Shown piece by piece: positions 1 to 8,730 of a DNA stretch of 53,072 nucleotides; position 1 is the stretch's first letter; each line of letters starts with the position of its first letter. Origin of the DNA: Verrucomicrobiota bacterium (GTDB lineage: Bacteria; Verrucomicrobiota; Kiritimatiellia; RFP12; UBA1067); assembly GCA_022704145.1 (NCBI GenBank), contig JAKJGY010000009.1:1-53072 (forward strand), read 5' to 3'. The notes below the pieces were generated by a model. The model saw nothing but the letters and a program-made list of their open reading frames with translations, was not told the origin of the DNA and did not search any database. The translations under genes were made by a program, and so were the position numbers.

Positions 1-39
1 ACCGCCCAAAATGACTCTCGGCGCGGGGCTCCGCCCCGT

Positions 40-113
40 GTCCACTTTTGCGAACTACATGCAGCAGTCCACTTTTGCCGTCCACTTTTGCTCGCTACAA
101 CCGTCCACTTTTG
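40..113. repeat. Four direct copies of GTCCACTTTTG, probable mobile-element end
   Basis: Exact 11-bp copies lie at 40-50, 67-77, 80-90 and 103-113, separated by 16, 2 and 12 nt. They sit exactly where the adhesin reading frame loses similarity to its paralogue downstream. Multiple short direct repeats at the termini are a known trait of IS21-family insertion sequences, so this is probably the outer end of an element whose transposase genes lie left of the window. The family assignment is inference from memory, not from a match; the repeats themselves are seen directly. Confidence 0.6.
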
Positions 114-2363
114 AAAACGCCACGACACCTTTCCGTGACAGCCGCCTCCTCCTTCAGCGCGAACGAGAACAACTCTCGGATTTTCGAGATCTATGCGACG
201 ATCACGGGCAGCGCCAACCTGACGCTCGCGATGAACCAGACCACCACGCTCAAGCAGACCGGCTTTTTCGGCGACAACAGCGGCTACACCGGCAAGCTGA
301 CGCTGCGTGGGCGCGGCAAGTTCGCGGCTGTCGCCGAGACCGGTCTGGGCGGCAACCCGAGCGCGTTTGCGGCGAACCAGGTGGCGTTCGAGGGGCAGAC
401 CTTCATCGCGACCAACTCGTTCGTGATTGACGACGCGAACCGAGGCTTCACGCTGAACAACACCCTGAACACGGGTAGCCACATCTATCCGGGCGGGTTC
501 TTCGAGGTGACCGGCACCAACGCGCTGGCCGTGGCGTGCCCGATCGCCGGGGCGGGGCCGCTCGGCAAGCGCGGCACAGGGACGCTGACCCTGTCGGGCG
601 CCAACACCTATACCGGCCTGACGACGGTCGAGGCGGGCACGTTGCGGCTGGCGTCGGGCGCGTCGCACGCCTTGTCCTCCACGATGGTCTCGGGCGTGAC
701 CGCACGGGTCATCGGCGAGGGCGTCCTGAGTAACGTGACGCTTGTGGCGGGAGGCCGGCTGGGCGCTGAGAAGGGCGGGTGGGATCTCAAGCGCCTCGAC
801 GTGCTGAACACGACCAACGCGACGTTTGAGATCGACCTCTCCGAGGCTGATCCCGCGGTGACGCTGATCCGCGTGGCCGGAGAGGTGAGCAAGCTGCCGT
901 TGCAGGTGTTCCAGTTCGTGATCAACACCAACAACGCGCTGGAGGTGCCGTATCAGCTTCTCTCAGCCTCGAACCTCGCGACGTATGCCGACCATGACTT
1001 CTGCGTCACGCCGCCGTGGTTCGGCGAGCTGTCGCGCGTCGACGACGGTCTGGGAGGCCAGGTGCTGCTCTTCACGCCGACGCCGCCGGAGAAGATCGTG
1101 TTCCAGGTCGCGGCCGACCCGATCAACACGACGGCCTTTATGCTGGGGGATCGCTGGTCGGACGGGCTCGCGCCCACCAACCCGCCTACGGGGGTCAAGA
1201 CGTACGTGAGCCGTACGCCGAACATCGGCATGCGCACGCCTTATGACCGTGCGCTGACCTTCGGCGGCAAGCGCCTGATCCTGGATAACGTCAACCTGAC
1301 GCTCAAGGGCGCGAACGTCATGTCCACGGTCACGGATCTGACGATGATGCACGACGCCATTTTCTCGACCGGGGAGCCGGTCCGCGATAACTTTGCGGGC
1401 AATATCCTGCTGCGCCCGGTCTTCGACACGAACCGCGTCTACGCGATGCGCATTTCAGGCGGTAACGCCGGCCGCGACGTCAACCTCAACGCGCGGCTGT
1501 CCGGCTATGGCGACCTGTTCCTCCAGAACACCGGAAACCCGGCGTACTCGAACAACATCTATAACCTGTTGTTGCCGAGCACCAACTTTTACGGCAAGAC
1601 GCATGTGGAGGGGCACACGAACTTCTGGCTACGGTTTACGGCGGAGACGGCGCTCGGGGCCAATCCGCCGTATTTCCGTGCCGACCAGTTGCGGTTTAAC
1701 GGCGGCGGTATCAGCGTGACCAACGACGTGGCGCTTGACGACGCGAACCGCGGCGTGACGCTGCTGGCGAACGGCGGCTATCTGGAGGTCAACGACAACG
1801 GCGGCGCCTTCCCCACCGGCACGCCGGTGTCGAACCGGGTCTTTGCGGGCGGCGTGACGCTGCGCGCCGAGGGGGCGAGCACGCTGACGGTGGCGTGCCC
1901 GATCACCGGGCCCGGCCGGCTGGTCAAGAACGGTTCCGGACGGCTGGTGCTGGGGGGCGCCAACACCTATACCGGGCAGACCGAGATTGTGGCGGGGCGG
2001 GTGGACCCCGTTTCCGCGAGCGCCTTCGGTTCAGGCCCCTTGCTGGTCAAGGGCCAGGGGCGGCTCCTGCGCCGTCATCCCGACGCAACCTTGCCGGACG
2101 GTGTGGCGCTGGGCTCGGCGGTGGACTTCGAGGCGGGCGCGGCGGTGGAGATCGACCTTGATGACGCGTTCGCCGTGACCGGCGACTTCACGGTGCCGCT
2201 CTTCACGGTGCCGACGGCGCAGGTGCCGGAGCCGGACGCGGTCCCGGTGACACACGGGCTTCAGAACTACGCGGCGGAGATCATCACCGCTGATTTGGGC
2301 GGCGGCCGCACGCAGGTCTCGGTGCGGCTGATCTTCCAGGGCACGCTGATCCTGATCCAGTAA
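48..2363 (+). CDS. 5'-truncated autotransporter-type beta-strand-repeat adhesin
   Basis: The protein is a Gly/Asn/Thr-rich surface or extracellular beta-helix protein carrying autotransporter-associated beta-strand repeats. The signature LSGANTYTGLTTVEAGTLRL occurs near residue 190, with a second unit LGGANTYTGQTEIVAGRV near residue 640. From about base 138 to the end it aligns with the adhesin at 5394-7994, but the paralogue has about 125 extra N-terminal residues including a signal peptide. Here these are replaced by the repeat-bearing sequence. The only in-frame start is a TTG at 48 without a ribosome-binding site and with no secretion signal, so the gene is probably inactivated or lost its start to an insertion. 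There is no C-terminal autotransporter barrel; it ends in a VSVRLIFQGTLI tail shared with the paralogue. True left boundary unknown. Confidence 0.72.
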   Translation: MRTTCSSPLLPSTFARYNRPLLKTPRHLSVTAASSFSANENNSRIFEIYATITGSANLTLAMNQTTTLKQTGFFGDNSGYTGKLTLRGRGKFAAVAETGLGGNPSAFAANQVAFEGQTFIATNSFVIDDANRGFTLNNTLNTGSHIYPGGFFEVTGTNALAVACPIAGAGPLGKRGTGTLTLSGANTYTGLTTVEAGTLRLASGASHALSSTMVSGVTARVIGEGVLSNVTLVAGGRLGAEKGGWDLKRLDVLNTTNATFEIDLSEADPAVTLIRVAGEVSKLPLQVFQFVINTNNALEVPYQLLSASNLATYADHDFCVTPPWFGELSRVDDGLGGQVLLFTPTPPEKIVFQVAADPINTTAFMLGDRWSDGLAPTNPPTGVKTYVSRTPNIGMRTPYDRALTFGGKRLILDNVNLTLKGANVMSTVTDLTMMHDAIFSTGEPVRDNFAGNILLRPVFDTNRVYAMRISGGNAGRDVNLNARLSGYGDLFLQNTGNPAYSNNIYNLLLPSTNFYGKTHVEGHTNFWLRFTAETALGANPPYFRADQLRFNGGGISVTNDVALDDANRGVTLLANGGYLEVNDNGGAFPTGTPVSNRVFAGGVTLRAEGASTLTVACPITGPGRLVKNGSGRLVLGGANTYTGQTEIVAGRVDPVSASAFGSGPLLVKGQGRLLRRHPDATLPDGVALGSAVDFEAGAAVEIDLDDAFAVTGDFTVPLFTVPTAQVPEPDAVPVTHGLQNYAAEIITADLGGGRTQVSVRLIFQGTLILIQ
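1007..1087. repeat. 81-bp segment nearly identical to 6638-6718 in the paralogous adhesin
   Basis: The two stretches differ at only one base out of 81 by eye, encoding CVTPPWFGELSRVDDGLGG and the following LLFTPTPP. Flanking coding sequence is clearly more diverged. This suggests recent partial duplication or gene conversion between the two adhesin genes. Confidence 0.8.
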
Positions 2364-2465
2364 CGGGGGCGGACGAGGCTCGCCCTCAGTCTTGCCTGTT
2401 CCGGTCCGGCCCTGTCGGAGCTTACGCCTGACCGGGCGGATCACGCGTTTATGCGGAGGTGCGCG

Positions 2466-5306
2466 ATGTCTAGAACGAGGACAGGGGCGCGGTCGGGGTT
2501 CTCCTCTCTGGCGCTGTGTGTGGCACTCGGCCTTCTGACATGGCCGTTCAGCGCGGCTCAAGGCGTGCCGGCCTGTCCCGAGGGCGTGGCCGTCGCGCAG
2601 CCGGACGGCACGACGTTCAAGCTGCATGTGCGCGGCGACGAGGGCTTCTCCTGGCAGGAGACGGAGGAGGGCTACGCGGTCGTCAGGGACGCCGACGACG
2701 GTTTCTGGAGATATGCTGTTCCGGTGGCGGGGCGGGCGGAGTTCCGTGCGGTCGCGGAGGCGCGTGTGGGCGCCTCAGATCCGGCGCGGCACGCGGTGCG
2801 GAGGCATGCCTTGCCCAGCGCGGAGGCGCTGCGGGCGGCCCGTAACGCACGGTTGGCCGCCTTGCGAGGAACCCCTCAAGAACTGCCTGATCCGGGCACG
2901 GCGGCCCTTCCGACGCAGGCCTCCGCGGACGGTGACGGGCCGGAGCCGTCCCTCCAGGGCATTCCGGTCTCAGGCACCAAGACGATCCGGAACATCGTGA
3001 TCCTCGCCTGTTTTTCCGATCACTGGGACTCGGGCGGCGGCACCGTTCTCGCCACGCAAGGGCGCGTGTCGGTCAACGAGTACTCTAACCTGTTCAATCA
3101 GGTCGGGTACACGGCCGACTCGGCGGCGGGTTCGGTGCGGGACTATTATCGGGAGGTGTCCTACGGCAAGCTGACGGTGGAGTCGGTGGTGACGCCCTGG
3201 GTGCTGTTGCCGCAGAACGAGGCCTATTACGGCACTCCGGGAACAGGCAGTGATGTGAACGCAAAACAGATGGTCGCGGACGCCATCAACGCCGCCGCTG
3301 CGGCCGGGTTCAATTTCTCGTCGGGGGACTCAGACGGTGACGGCTGGGCCGACTGCCTGACGGTGATCCATTCGGGCCATGGGCAGGAGTTCAGCGGCAA
3401 TCCCGACACCTGCATCTGGTCGCACCAGGGGAGCATGTCCAGCATCATCACCAAAAACAGCGTCAAGATGTACCGGTACCACACGGAGCCGGCGTTGCGG
3501 GGCTGGATGCCCGACACGACCTACGGCATCACCCGGATCGGTGTTGTTTGCCACGAGATGGGGCACTTCTTCGGGCTGCCGGACCTGTACGACTACAGCG
3601 GGGCCACATCAGGGCTTGGATACTGGAGCCTCATGGCGAGCGGTTCGTGGAACGGCTCGTACGGAACCCGGCCGGCGCACCTGGACGCCTGGTCCAAATG
3701 TTTCTTGGGGTTTGTCAATCCGGAGCCGGTCCACTCCCAGGCAGGGCTTTCGCTGCCGCGTGTCGCAGATAACAGCGTGGTCAAACTGTTGCGTGACGGA
3801 ACCGCGAACGGCGAGTTCTTCCTGCTTGAGAACCGGGCCAAGACCGGCTTCGACAACTCCTCGCAGATCTATCCCGGGTTGCTGATCTATCATGTGTACA
3901 GCCTCAGCGCCAACAACGATCTGGGGACATGGGCGCACCCGGTCCTGAAGCTGGAGGAGGCGGACGGCGACAATTCGCTCGGCAGCAGGACGGCCAGTTC
4001 CGAGGCGGGCGACGTCTGGACCAGCACTTCGGGACTGGCCGGAGGGTTTCGCGACCAGACCGGAAACTCGAGCGCGAATGCGATGTTGTATCAGGCGGAC
4101 GCATACACCCGGACGGAAAATGTGGCTTATTATACATATAACACGGTGAGCAATTTCTCCGCCGCCGGCAGCGTGATGACCTGCAGCCTGAAGTCGCTGC
4201 GAACGACGGTGGGCAGCCTCGCCACGAACACATCCGCCTATACGGTTATCTGGCCGGCCTGTTCCCAGGCCACGAAGTACGAGATTCAGGAGGGCGTCAC
4301 GACCAACCTGTCGAGCTTTGCCGACGGCGCCGAGGATGAGGACGCCACCTACGAGGCCTGGTACCTGGCCGGTACGGTGAAGCGGGACTCGGGGGGGAAG
4401 CGCTCGGGGTCGTATTGCTACTCCATGCATCAATATTACAGCAGCAAATGGGGGTCGGCGGTACAGTCCCTAACTCTGCGCAAGCCGTTCAGGGTGGGGC
4501 CGGGCACGACGGTCTCGTTCTACATGCTGTCGCATCTCAGCGCGGGTAACGGGTATCTCAAGTGCCAGATCTCGAATGACGACGGCGACACGTGGAAGAC
4601 GCTCGGCACCTATGACGGGAATGTCAGCTCCTGGGCGTTGCGGTCGTTCAGCGCCTCCGATTTGAGCGCCCGGGGGGTCGCTGCGGGCGACCTGTGCCTG
4701 ATCCGTTTTGTGGCCAATTATGAATATGCTTCGGGCTGGTCGTCGTTTCCCGGATACGGATACGCACTCGACGACATTTCCATCACCGGCGTGGAGAGGG
4801 CGGGCTACGGCGGTTGGAGCACGCTTTCCAGCAATGTGGTCGCGACCTCCTATGAGGTCAGCGGAAAAATGTCCGGAGTTTATGCCTACCGTGTCCGCGC
4901 GTACGCCAACAGCGTCTGGCAGGGGTATGGCGCCGAGGGGTGTGTGGCTGTTACGGCGACCGGGAGCACCTCGACCACGCCCGTGCCGGTGCCGTATCTG
5001 TGGCTGGAGGCGAACGGGCTGGTGACCGGCGCGGATTACGAGGCCGCCGCGCTGGCTGATCCCGATGGTGACGGCGTGCCGTCTTGGCAGGAGTATGTGG
5101 CCGGTTCGCTGCCGACGAACATGAACTCGGTGTTCAGGGCGCATATCGGCATGACGAACAGCCGGCCTTGGGTGACATGGAGCCCGGATTTAGGTGCGGC
5201 GCGCGTGTACACGGTCGCGGGCAAGGCCGCGCTGACCAACGCCGTGTGGCTCACGCCCACCAACGCGGCGAGCCGTTTCTTCCGCGTCAACGTGTCGCTC
5301 GACTGA
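2466..5306 (+). CDS. Secreted M6-family (immune inhibitor A-like) metalloprotease
   Basis: This is a 946-residue secreted zinc protease. A signal peptide occupies residues 1 to about 30, followed by the N-terminal M6 segment (QPDGTTFKLHVRGDEGF). The zinc site HEMGHFFGLPD begins at residue 363, with H363, E364, H367 and D373 in the HExxHxxGxxD arrangement. After about residue 600 comes a beta-sandwich region resembling ligand-binding modules, then a Ca-loop (DPDGDGVPSWQEY) and a C-terminal beta module ending in FFRVNVSLD. The ATG at 2466 is preferred over 2451 because GGAGGT lies at 2455-2460. Lying between two adhesin paralogues, it may process surface proteins; that is inference. The family assignment is firm. 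Confidence 0.9.
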   Translation: MSRTRTGARSGFSSLALCVALGLLTWPFSAAQGVPACPEGVAVAQPDGTTFKLHVRGDEGFSWQETEEGYAVVRDADDGFWRYAVPVAGRAEFRAVAEARVGASDPARHAVRRHALPSAEALRAARNARLAALRGTPQELPDPGTAALPTQASADGDGPEPSLQGIPVSGTKTIRNIVILACFSDHWDSGGGTVLATQGRVSVNEYSNLFNQVGYTADSAAGSVRDYYREVSYGKLTVESVVTPWVLLPQNEAYYGTPGTGSDVNAKQMVADAINAAAAAGFNFSSGDSDGDGWADCLTVIHSGHGQEFSGNPDTCIWSHQGSMSSIITKNSVKMYRYHTEPALRGWMPDTTYGITRIGVVCHEMGHFFGLPDLYDYSGATSGLGYWSLMASGSWNGSYGTRPAHLDAWSKCFLGFVNPEPVHSQAGLSLPRVADNSVVKLLRDGTANGEFFLLENRAKTGFDNSSQIYPGLLIYHVYSLSANNDLGTWAHPVLKLEEADGDNSLGSRTASSEAGDVWTSTSGLAGGFRDQTGNSSANAMLYQADAYTRTENVAYYTYNTVSNFSAAGSVMTCSLKSLRTTVGSLATNTSAYTVIWPACSQATKYEIQEGVTTNLSSFADGAEDEDATYEAWYLAGTVKRDSGGKRSGSYCYSMHQYYSSKWGSAVQSLTLRKPFRVGPGTTVSFYMLSHLSAGNGYLKCQISNDDGDTWKTLGTYDGNVSSWALRSFSASDLSARGVAAGDLCLIRFVANYEYASGWSSFPGYGYALDDISITGVERAGYGGWSTLSSNVVATSYEVSGKMSGVYAYRVRAYANSVWQGYGAEGCVAVTATGSTSTTPVPVPYLWLEANGLVTGADYEAAALADPDGDGVPSWQEYVAGSLPTNMNSVFRAHIGMTNSRPWVTWSPDLGAARVYTVAGKAALTNAVWLTPTNAASRFFRVNVSLD

Positions 5307-5323
5307 TCCGTCCAACCGAAGCC

Positions 5324-5352
5324 TTGCGCCAGAAGCCCGTAAACGCTATTCT
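5324..5352 (+). promoter_or_regulatory. Putative promoter of the second adhesin
   Basis: TTGCGC at 5324-5329 and TATTCT at 5347-5352 are separated by 17 bp, in an AT-richer pocket of the intergenic region, about 42 bp before the start codon. The layout matches a sigma70-type promoter and the same pattern recurs at other genes in the window. Confidence 0.55.
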
Positions 5353-5393
5353 AACACTATAGCTTACTTGGGTTCGGTAAAGGAGGGATGGGA

Positions 5394-7994
5394 ATGAGAA
5401 GTGTGGCGATGGCGATGTGTGTCTGTGCGGTCGGGTCAGTATGGGCCGCCGAGCGCGTGATGAAGGCCTCGGATGCGGGTGGGGTCAGCTCCTTCAATTC
5501 AGGCACGAACTGGGAGGACAACCTGCCGCCTGTCGCAGGCAACACTTATCGGACGGCGAACTATATCCTGCGCACTCCGGAGGGCACGGCCAGCTATGTG
5601 TTCGCGGGTGACCGGCTGACGCTCAACAGCACCGGGACTCTGGCCTGGAAGTCGATCGGACCGGTCACGGTTGCGGATCTGGTCTTCGAGGGTACGATCG
5701 GCCATTGGTATGGTAATCTTGCGAACGACGCCCAGCTCTTCGGCGCGATCACGATCCCGTCGGGAGCCACAGCCCGTTTCGACTGTTCACAGACTGAAAA
5801 CGATAAGCGGGTGTTCCGCGTCTACGCGCCGATCACGGGAAGCGGGAACCTGCAGGTGACGATGGGCCACTCGAGCGCGGTCAAGGGGGTCAGCCTGCTG
5901 ACCGACAACAGCGGCTTCACCGGGCGGGTCATCCTGCGGGGCCTGCACACCTTCAACATCTGCCAGGAGGAGGCGTTGGGTGCGGCGCCGTCGGTCTTTA
6001 CGGCCAATAAGTTGGAGTTCAGCGGCGCGATGCTCCTCGCCACCAACTCGCTGACGCTGGACGACCCGAACCGCGGCATCACGCTCAACAACACGCTCAA
6101 CGCCGGCAGCCAGATCTATCCGGGCGGCGGGTTCGAGGTGACCGGCGCGAACACCGCCACGGTGGCGTGCGTCATCGCCGGTGCGGGGCCGCTCACCAAG
6201 CGCGGCGCCGGCACGCTGGTGCTGGCCACCAACAACACCTATACCGGCCTGACGACCGTCCAGGCGGGGACGTTGCGCCTCTCGCCCGGCGTGCTGCCGG
6301 TGGCGAACGACATGCTCGCGACCGGCGTGACCGCGGTCGTGTCGGGCGAGGGGACGCTGGGCGACATGACCCTGGCCGCAGGGGCCCGGCTGGCGGCCGA
6401 GAAGAACGGATGGTCGCTTCAGAACCTGAGCGTCTTGAACACGACCAACGTGACCTTCGAGATCGACCTGTCGGAAGCCGACCCGGACACGGCGCTGATC
6501 CGCGTGGCCGGGACATTGAGCAAGCAGCCGCTGCAGGTGTTCCAGTTTGTGGTCAACACCAACGGCACGGCGGAGGTGCCTTACAAGGTGCTGTCCGCGC
6601 CCAACCTCGCCGAGTTCTCCGACTACGACTTCTGTGTCACGCCGCCGTGGTTCGGCGAGCTGTCGCGCGTCGACGACGGTCTGGGCGGCCAGGTGCTGCT
6701 CTTCACGCCGACGCCGCCCTCGAAGATCGTCTTTAAGGTGGGGACGGATCAACTGGGCGACTCGGGTTTCACCAACGCGCTTTGGAGTTCGCTGGCGCCG
6801 CCTGTTCTGGAGAACACCTACGTGTTCAGGGCCGGTGCGCTCCGCACGCCGGCGGTCGGCAGCCTGACCTTCCCCGGCCGTCGGCTGGTCGTGGACGCGT
6901 CTTCCATCGGCCTCAAAGGGGCGACCGGCGTGCCGACCATCACCAACCTGGTGGTGATGAATGACGCGAGCTTCAATATGTCGGAGGGTGTCGGCAGCCG
7001 CATGGCGGGCGACATCACGCTGCATGCGATCCGCGACTCGAACCGCACCTACGCCCTGCGCATCACCGGCAGCAGCATGGGGCGTCACATGGACCTCTTC
7101 TCCACGCTCCTGGGGTACGGGGACCTGTTCCTCCAGGCGACAGGCAACCCCGGCTACAACAACAACCCGGCCTATGCCAACACCCGTTACCGCCTGCACG
7201 CCGAGAGCCCCGACTTCTTCGGCCGGATCCGGGTGGATGGGAACACCAACTTCTGGCTGCAGGTCGTCGAGGAGCCGCGGCTGGGCGCCAACCCGCCGTA
7301 TTTCCGGGCGGACCAGCTCATCTTCAACGGCGGCGGGCTGTGTGTGACCAACGACGTGACGCTCGATGACGCCAACCGCGGCATCACGCTGCTGGCGAAC
7401 GGCGGTAATGCGGCCACCACGAGCGATCCGGGCGGCTTCCCTGTCGGCACGTCGGCCGAGCTGCTGCGCTACGAGGGCGGCTGCACGTTCCGGCCGGAGC
7501 CGGAAGGCGCCACTCTGACGGTGGCGTGTCCGATCACCGGCCCCGGCCGGCTGGTCGTGAACGGGGCGGGCACGCTGGTGCTCAGCGGGAACAACACCTA
7601 CACGGGCCAGACCGATCTGGCGGTGGGCGCGTTGCGGCCGGCCTCGGCCGCCGCGCTGGGCACCGGGCCGGTGCGGGTGCGGGGGCAGGGGCGGCTGGTG
7701 CGGCGCTATCCCGACGCGGGGCTGCCGCAGGGCGTCGCGTTGGGCTCGTGGATCGTTTTCGACGCGGGCGCGGCGGTGGAGGTCGACCTTGACGACGCGT
7801 TCTCCGTGACCGGTGACTTCACGGTGCCGCTCTTCACGGTGCCGACGGCGCTGGCGCCGGAGCCTGAGGCGGTCCCGGTCGCTCACGGGCTGCGGAATTA
7901 TAAGGCGGCTGTTATTACCGAGGACCTGGGCGGCGGCCGTACGCAGGTGTCGGTGCGCATGGTTTTCCAGGGCACGCTGATCCAGATCCTGTAA
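5394..7994 (+). CDS. Secreted autotransporter-type beta-strand-repeat adhesin
   Basis: This intact 866-residue protein is the full-length paralogue of the truncated adhesin at the left edge. A signal peptide (residues 1-18, ending VGSVWAA) precedes an N-terminal domain starting near VSSFNSGTNWEDN, a form common at the head of beta-helix proteins. Two autotransporter-associated beta-strand units follow (NNTYTGLTTVQAGTLRL and NNTYTGQTDLAVGALRP) with a repeated DDANRGITL motif. No beta-barrel, LPxTG or PEP-CTERM sorting signal is visible; the tail is VSVRMVFQGTLIQIL. AAAGGAGG is placed 7 nt before the ATG at 5394, which favours it over the ATG at 5388. It is probably a surface-attached or released structural or adhesive protein. 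Family firm, role inferred. Confidence 0.85.
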   Translation: MRSVAMAMCVCAVGSVWAAERVMKASDAGGVSSFNSGTNWEDNLPPVAGNTYRTANYILRTPEGTASYVFAGDRLTLNSTGTLAWKSIGPVTVADLVFEGTIGHWYGNLANDAQLFGAITIPSGATARFDCSQTENDKRVFRVYAPITGSGNLQVTMGHSSAVKGVSLLTDNSGFTGRVILRGLHTFNICQEEALGAAPSVFTANKLEFSGAMLLATNSLTLDDPNRGITLNNTLNAGSQIYPGGGFEVTGANTATVACVIAGAGPLTKRGAGTLVLATNNTYTGLTTVQAGTLRLSPGVLPVANDMLATGVTAVVSGEGTLGDMTLAAGARLAAEKNGWSLQNLSVLNTTNVTFEIDLSEADPDTALIRVAGTLSKQPLQVFQFVVNTNGTAEVPYKVLSAPNLAEFSDYDFCVTPPWFGELSRVDDGLGGQVLLFTPTPPSKIVFKVGTDQLGDSGFTNALWSSLAPPVLENTYVFRAGALRTPAVGSLTFPGRRLVVDASSIGLKGATGVPTITNLVVMNDASFNMSEGVGSRMAGDITLHAIRDSNRTYALRITGSSMGRHMDLFSTLLGYGDLFLQATGNPGYNNNPAYANTRYRLHAESPDFFGRIRVDGNTNFWLQVVEEPRLGANPPYFRADQLIFNGGGLCVTNDVTLDDANRGITLLANGGNAATTSDPGGFPVGTSAELLRYEGGCTFRPEPEGATLTVACPITGPGRLVVNGAGTLVLSGNNTYTGQTDLAVGALRPASAAALGTGPVRVRGQGRLVRRYPDAGLPQGVALGSWIVFDAGAAVEVDLDDAFSVTGDFTVPLFTVPTALAPEPEAVPVAHGLRNYKAAVITEDLGGGRTQVSVRMVFQGTLIQIL
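6638..6718. repeat. Partner of the 81-bp near-identical segment at 1007-1087
   Basis: See 1007-1087: 80 of 81 bases agree, inside the second adhesin gene. Confidence 0.8.
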
Positions 7995-8037
7995 AGCGGG
8001 CTTGGCCCGCGCGAGGGGCGCCGTTGCCACGGGGGGG

Positions 8038-8715
8038 ATGAAAAGGATGATCCGGTACCGGGTGCGGAGCAGCGGGGCGGTCGGCTTGGACGGGGCCGAT
8101 TTCGGCCGGGCCGAGGTCGGACGGCTGGAGGAGGTCCGGCCGGAGTCGTCGGCGCACCGACCGCAGGTCACGTTCCGTGTGCTGCACGACGGCGCGAGCC
8201 TGCTGGTGCGCTTCGACGTGGCCGACCGCTATGTGAGGTCGGTCCAGACGGCCTACCAGTCGCCGGTCTACACCGACAGTTGCGTGGAGTGTTTCGTGCG
8301 GCCGCGGCCGGATGCCGGATATTTCAACTTCGAGGTCAACGCGGGCGGTGCGCTGCTGGCCTCCTACATCGAAGACCCCACGCGTACGCCGGGCGGCTTC
8401 GCCCGTTACACGCCGGTGGCGGAGGAGTGGGGCCGCCAGGTTGAGGTCCGGGCCTCGCTGCCGCCGGTGGTGGAGCCTGAGCGGCCCGGTCCGCTGTCCT
8501 GGCGGATCGACCTGCGGGTGCCTTTCGCGCTGTTGGAGTATTACGCGGGAAGTGTGGCAGGGGGCGGTGCGGTCTGGCGCGCCAACTTCTACAAGTGCGC
8601 CGACCGGACGTCGCATCCGCACTGGCTCTCCTGGTCGCCGGTGACGGCGCTCAACTTCCACCTGCCCGAGTGCTTCGGCGAGCTGGCGTTGGAGGAGGGG
8701 GTGGAGCGCGTCTGA
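8038..8715 (+). CDS. CBM9-like (carbohydrate-binding family 9-like) protein
   Basis: This protein of about 225 residues has the single beta-sandwich look of family-9-like carbohydrate-binding proteins. It shows alternating strands, VTFRVLHDGASLLVRFDVAD, then SPVYTDSCVECFVRP, YFNFEVNAGG, and the late WRANFYKCAD...HWLSWSP segment typical of that group. No signal peptide is evident from the ATG at 8038, so it may be cytoplasmic or its export is missed. A G-run precedes 8038 and AAAAGG precedes a second ATG at 8047. It lies 43 bp after the adhesin and converges on the membrane protease gene. Ligand unknown. Confidence 0.7.
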   Translation: MKRMIRYRVRSSGAVGLDGADFGRAEVGRLEEVRPESSAHRPQVTFRVLHDGASLLVRFDVADRYVRSVQTAYQSPVYTDSCVECFVRPRPDAGYFNFEVNAGGALLASYIEDPTRTPGGFARYTPVAEEWGRQVEVRASLPPVVEPERPGPLSWRIDLRVPFALLEYYAGSVAGGGAVWRANFYKCADRTSHPHWLSWSPVTALNFHLPECFGELALEEGVERV

Positions 8716-8730
8716 CCGGTGGAGTCAGGC

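Noticed and set aside
11..430. ORF beginning at the window's left edge in another frame
   Set aside because: Out of frame with the adhesin homology, Arg/Gln/Asp-rich, no motif; a shadow.
7996..8010. GCGGGC-TTG-GCCCGC hairpin after the second adhesin as terminator
   Set aside because: Six-bp stem without a T-run, and the next gene on the same strand starts 28 bp on.
5787..8171. Very long open frame (794 codons) antisense to the second adhesin
   Set aside because: It is Arg/His/Gln-rich with no motif and mirrors the codon pattern of the real gene on the other strand, as expected from high GC.
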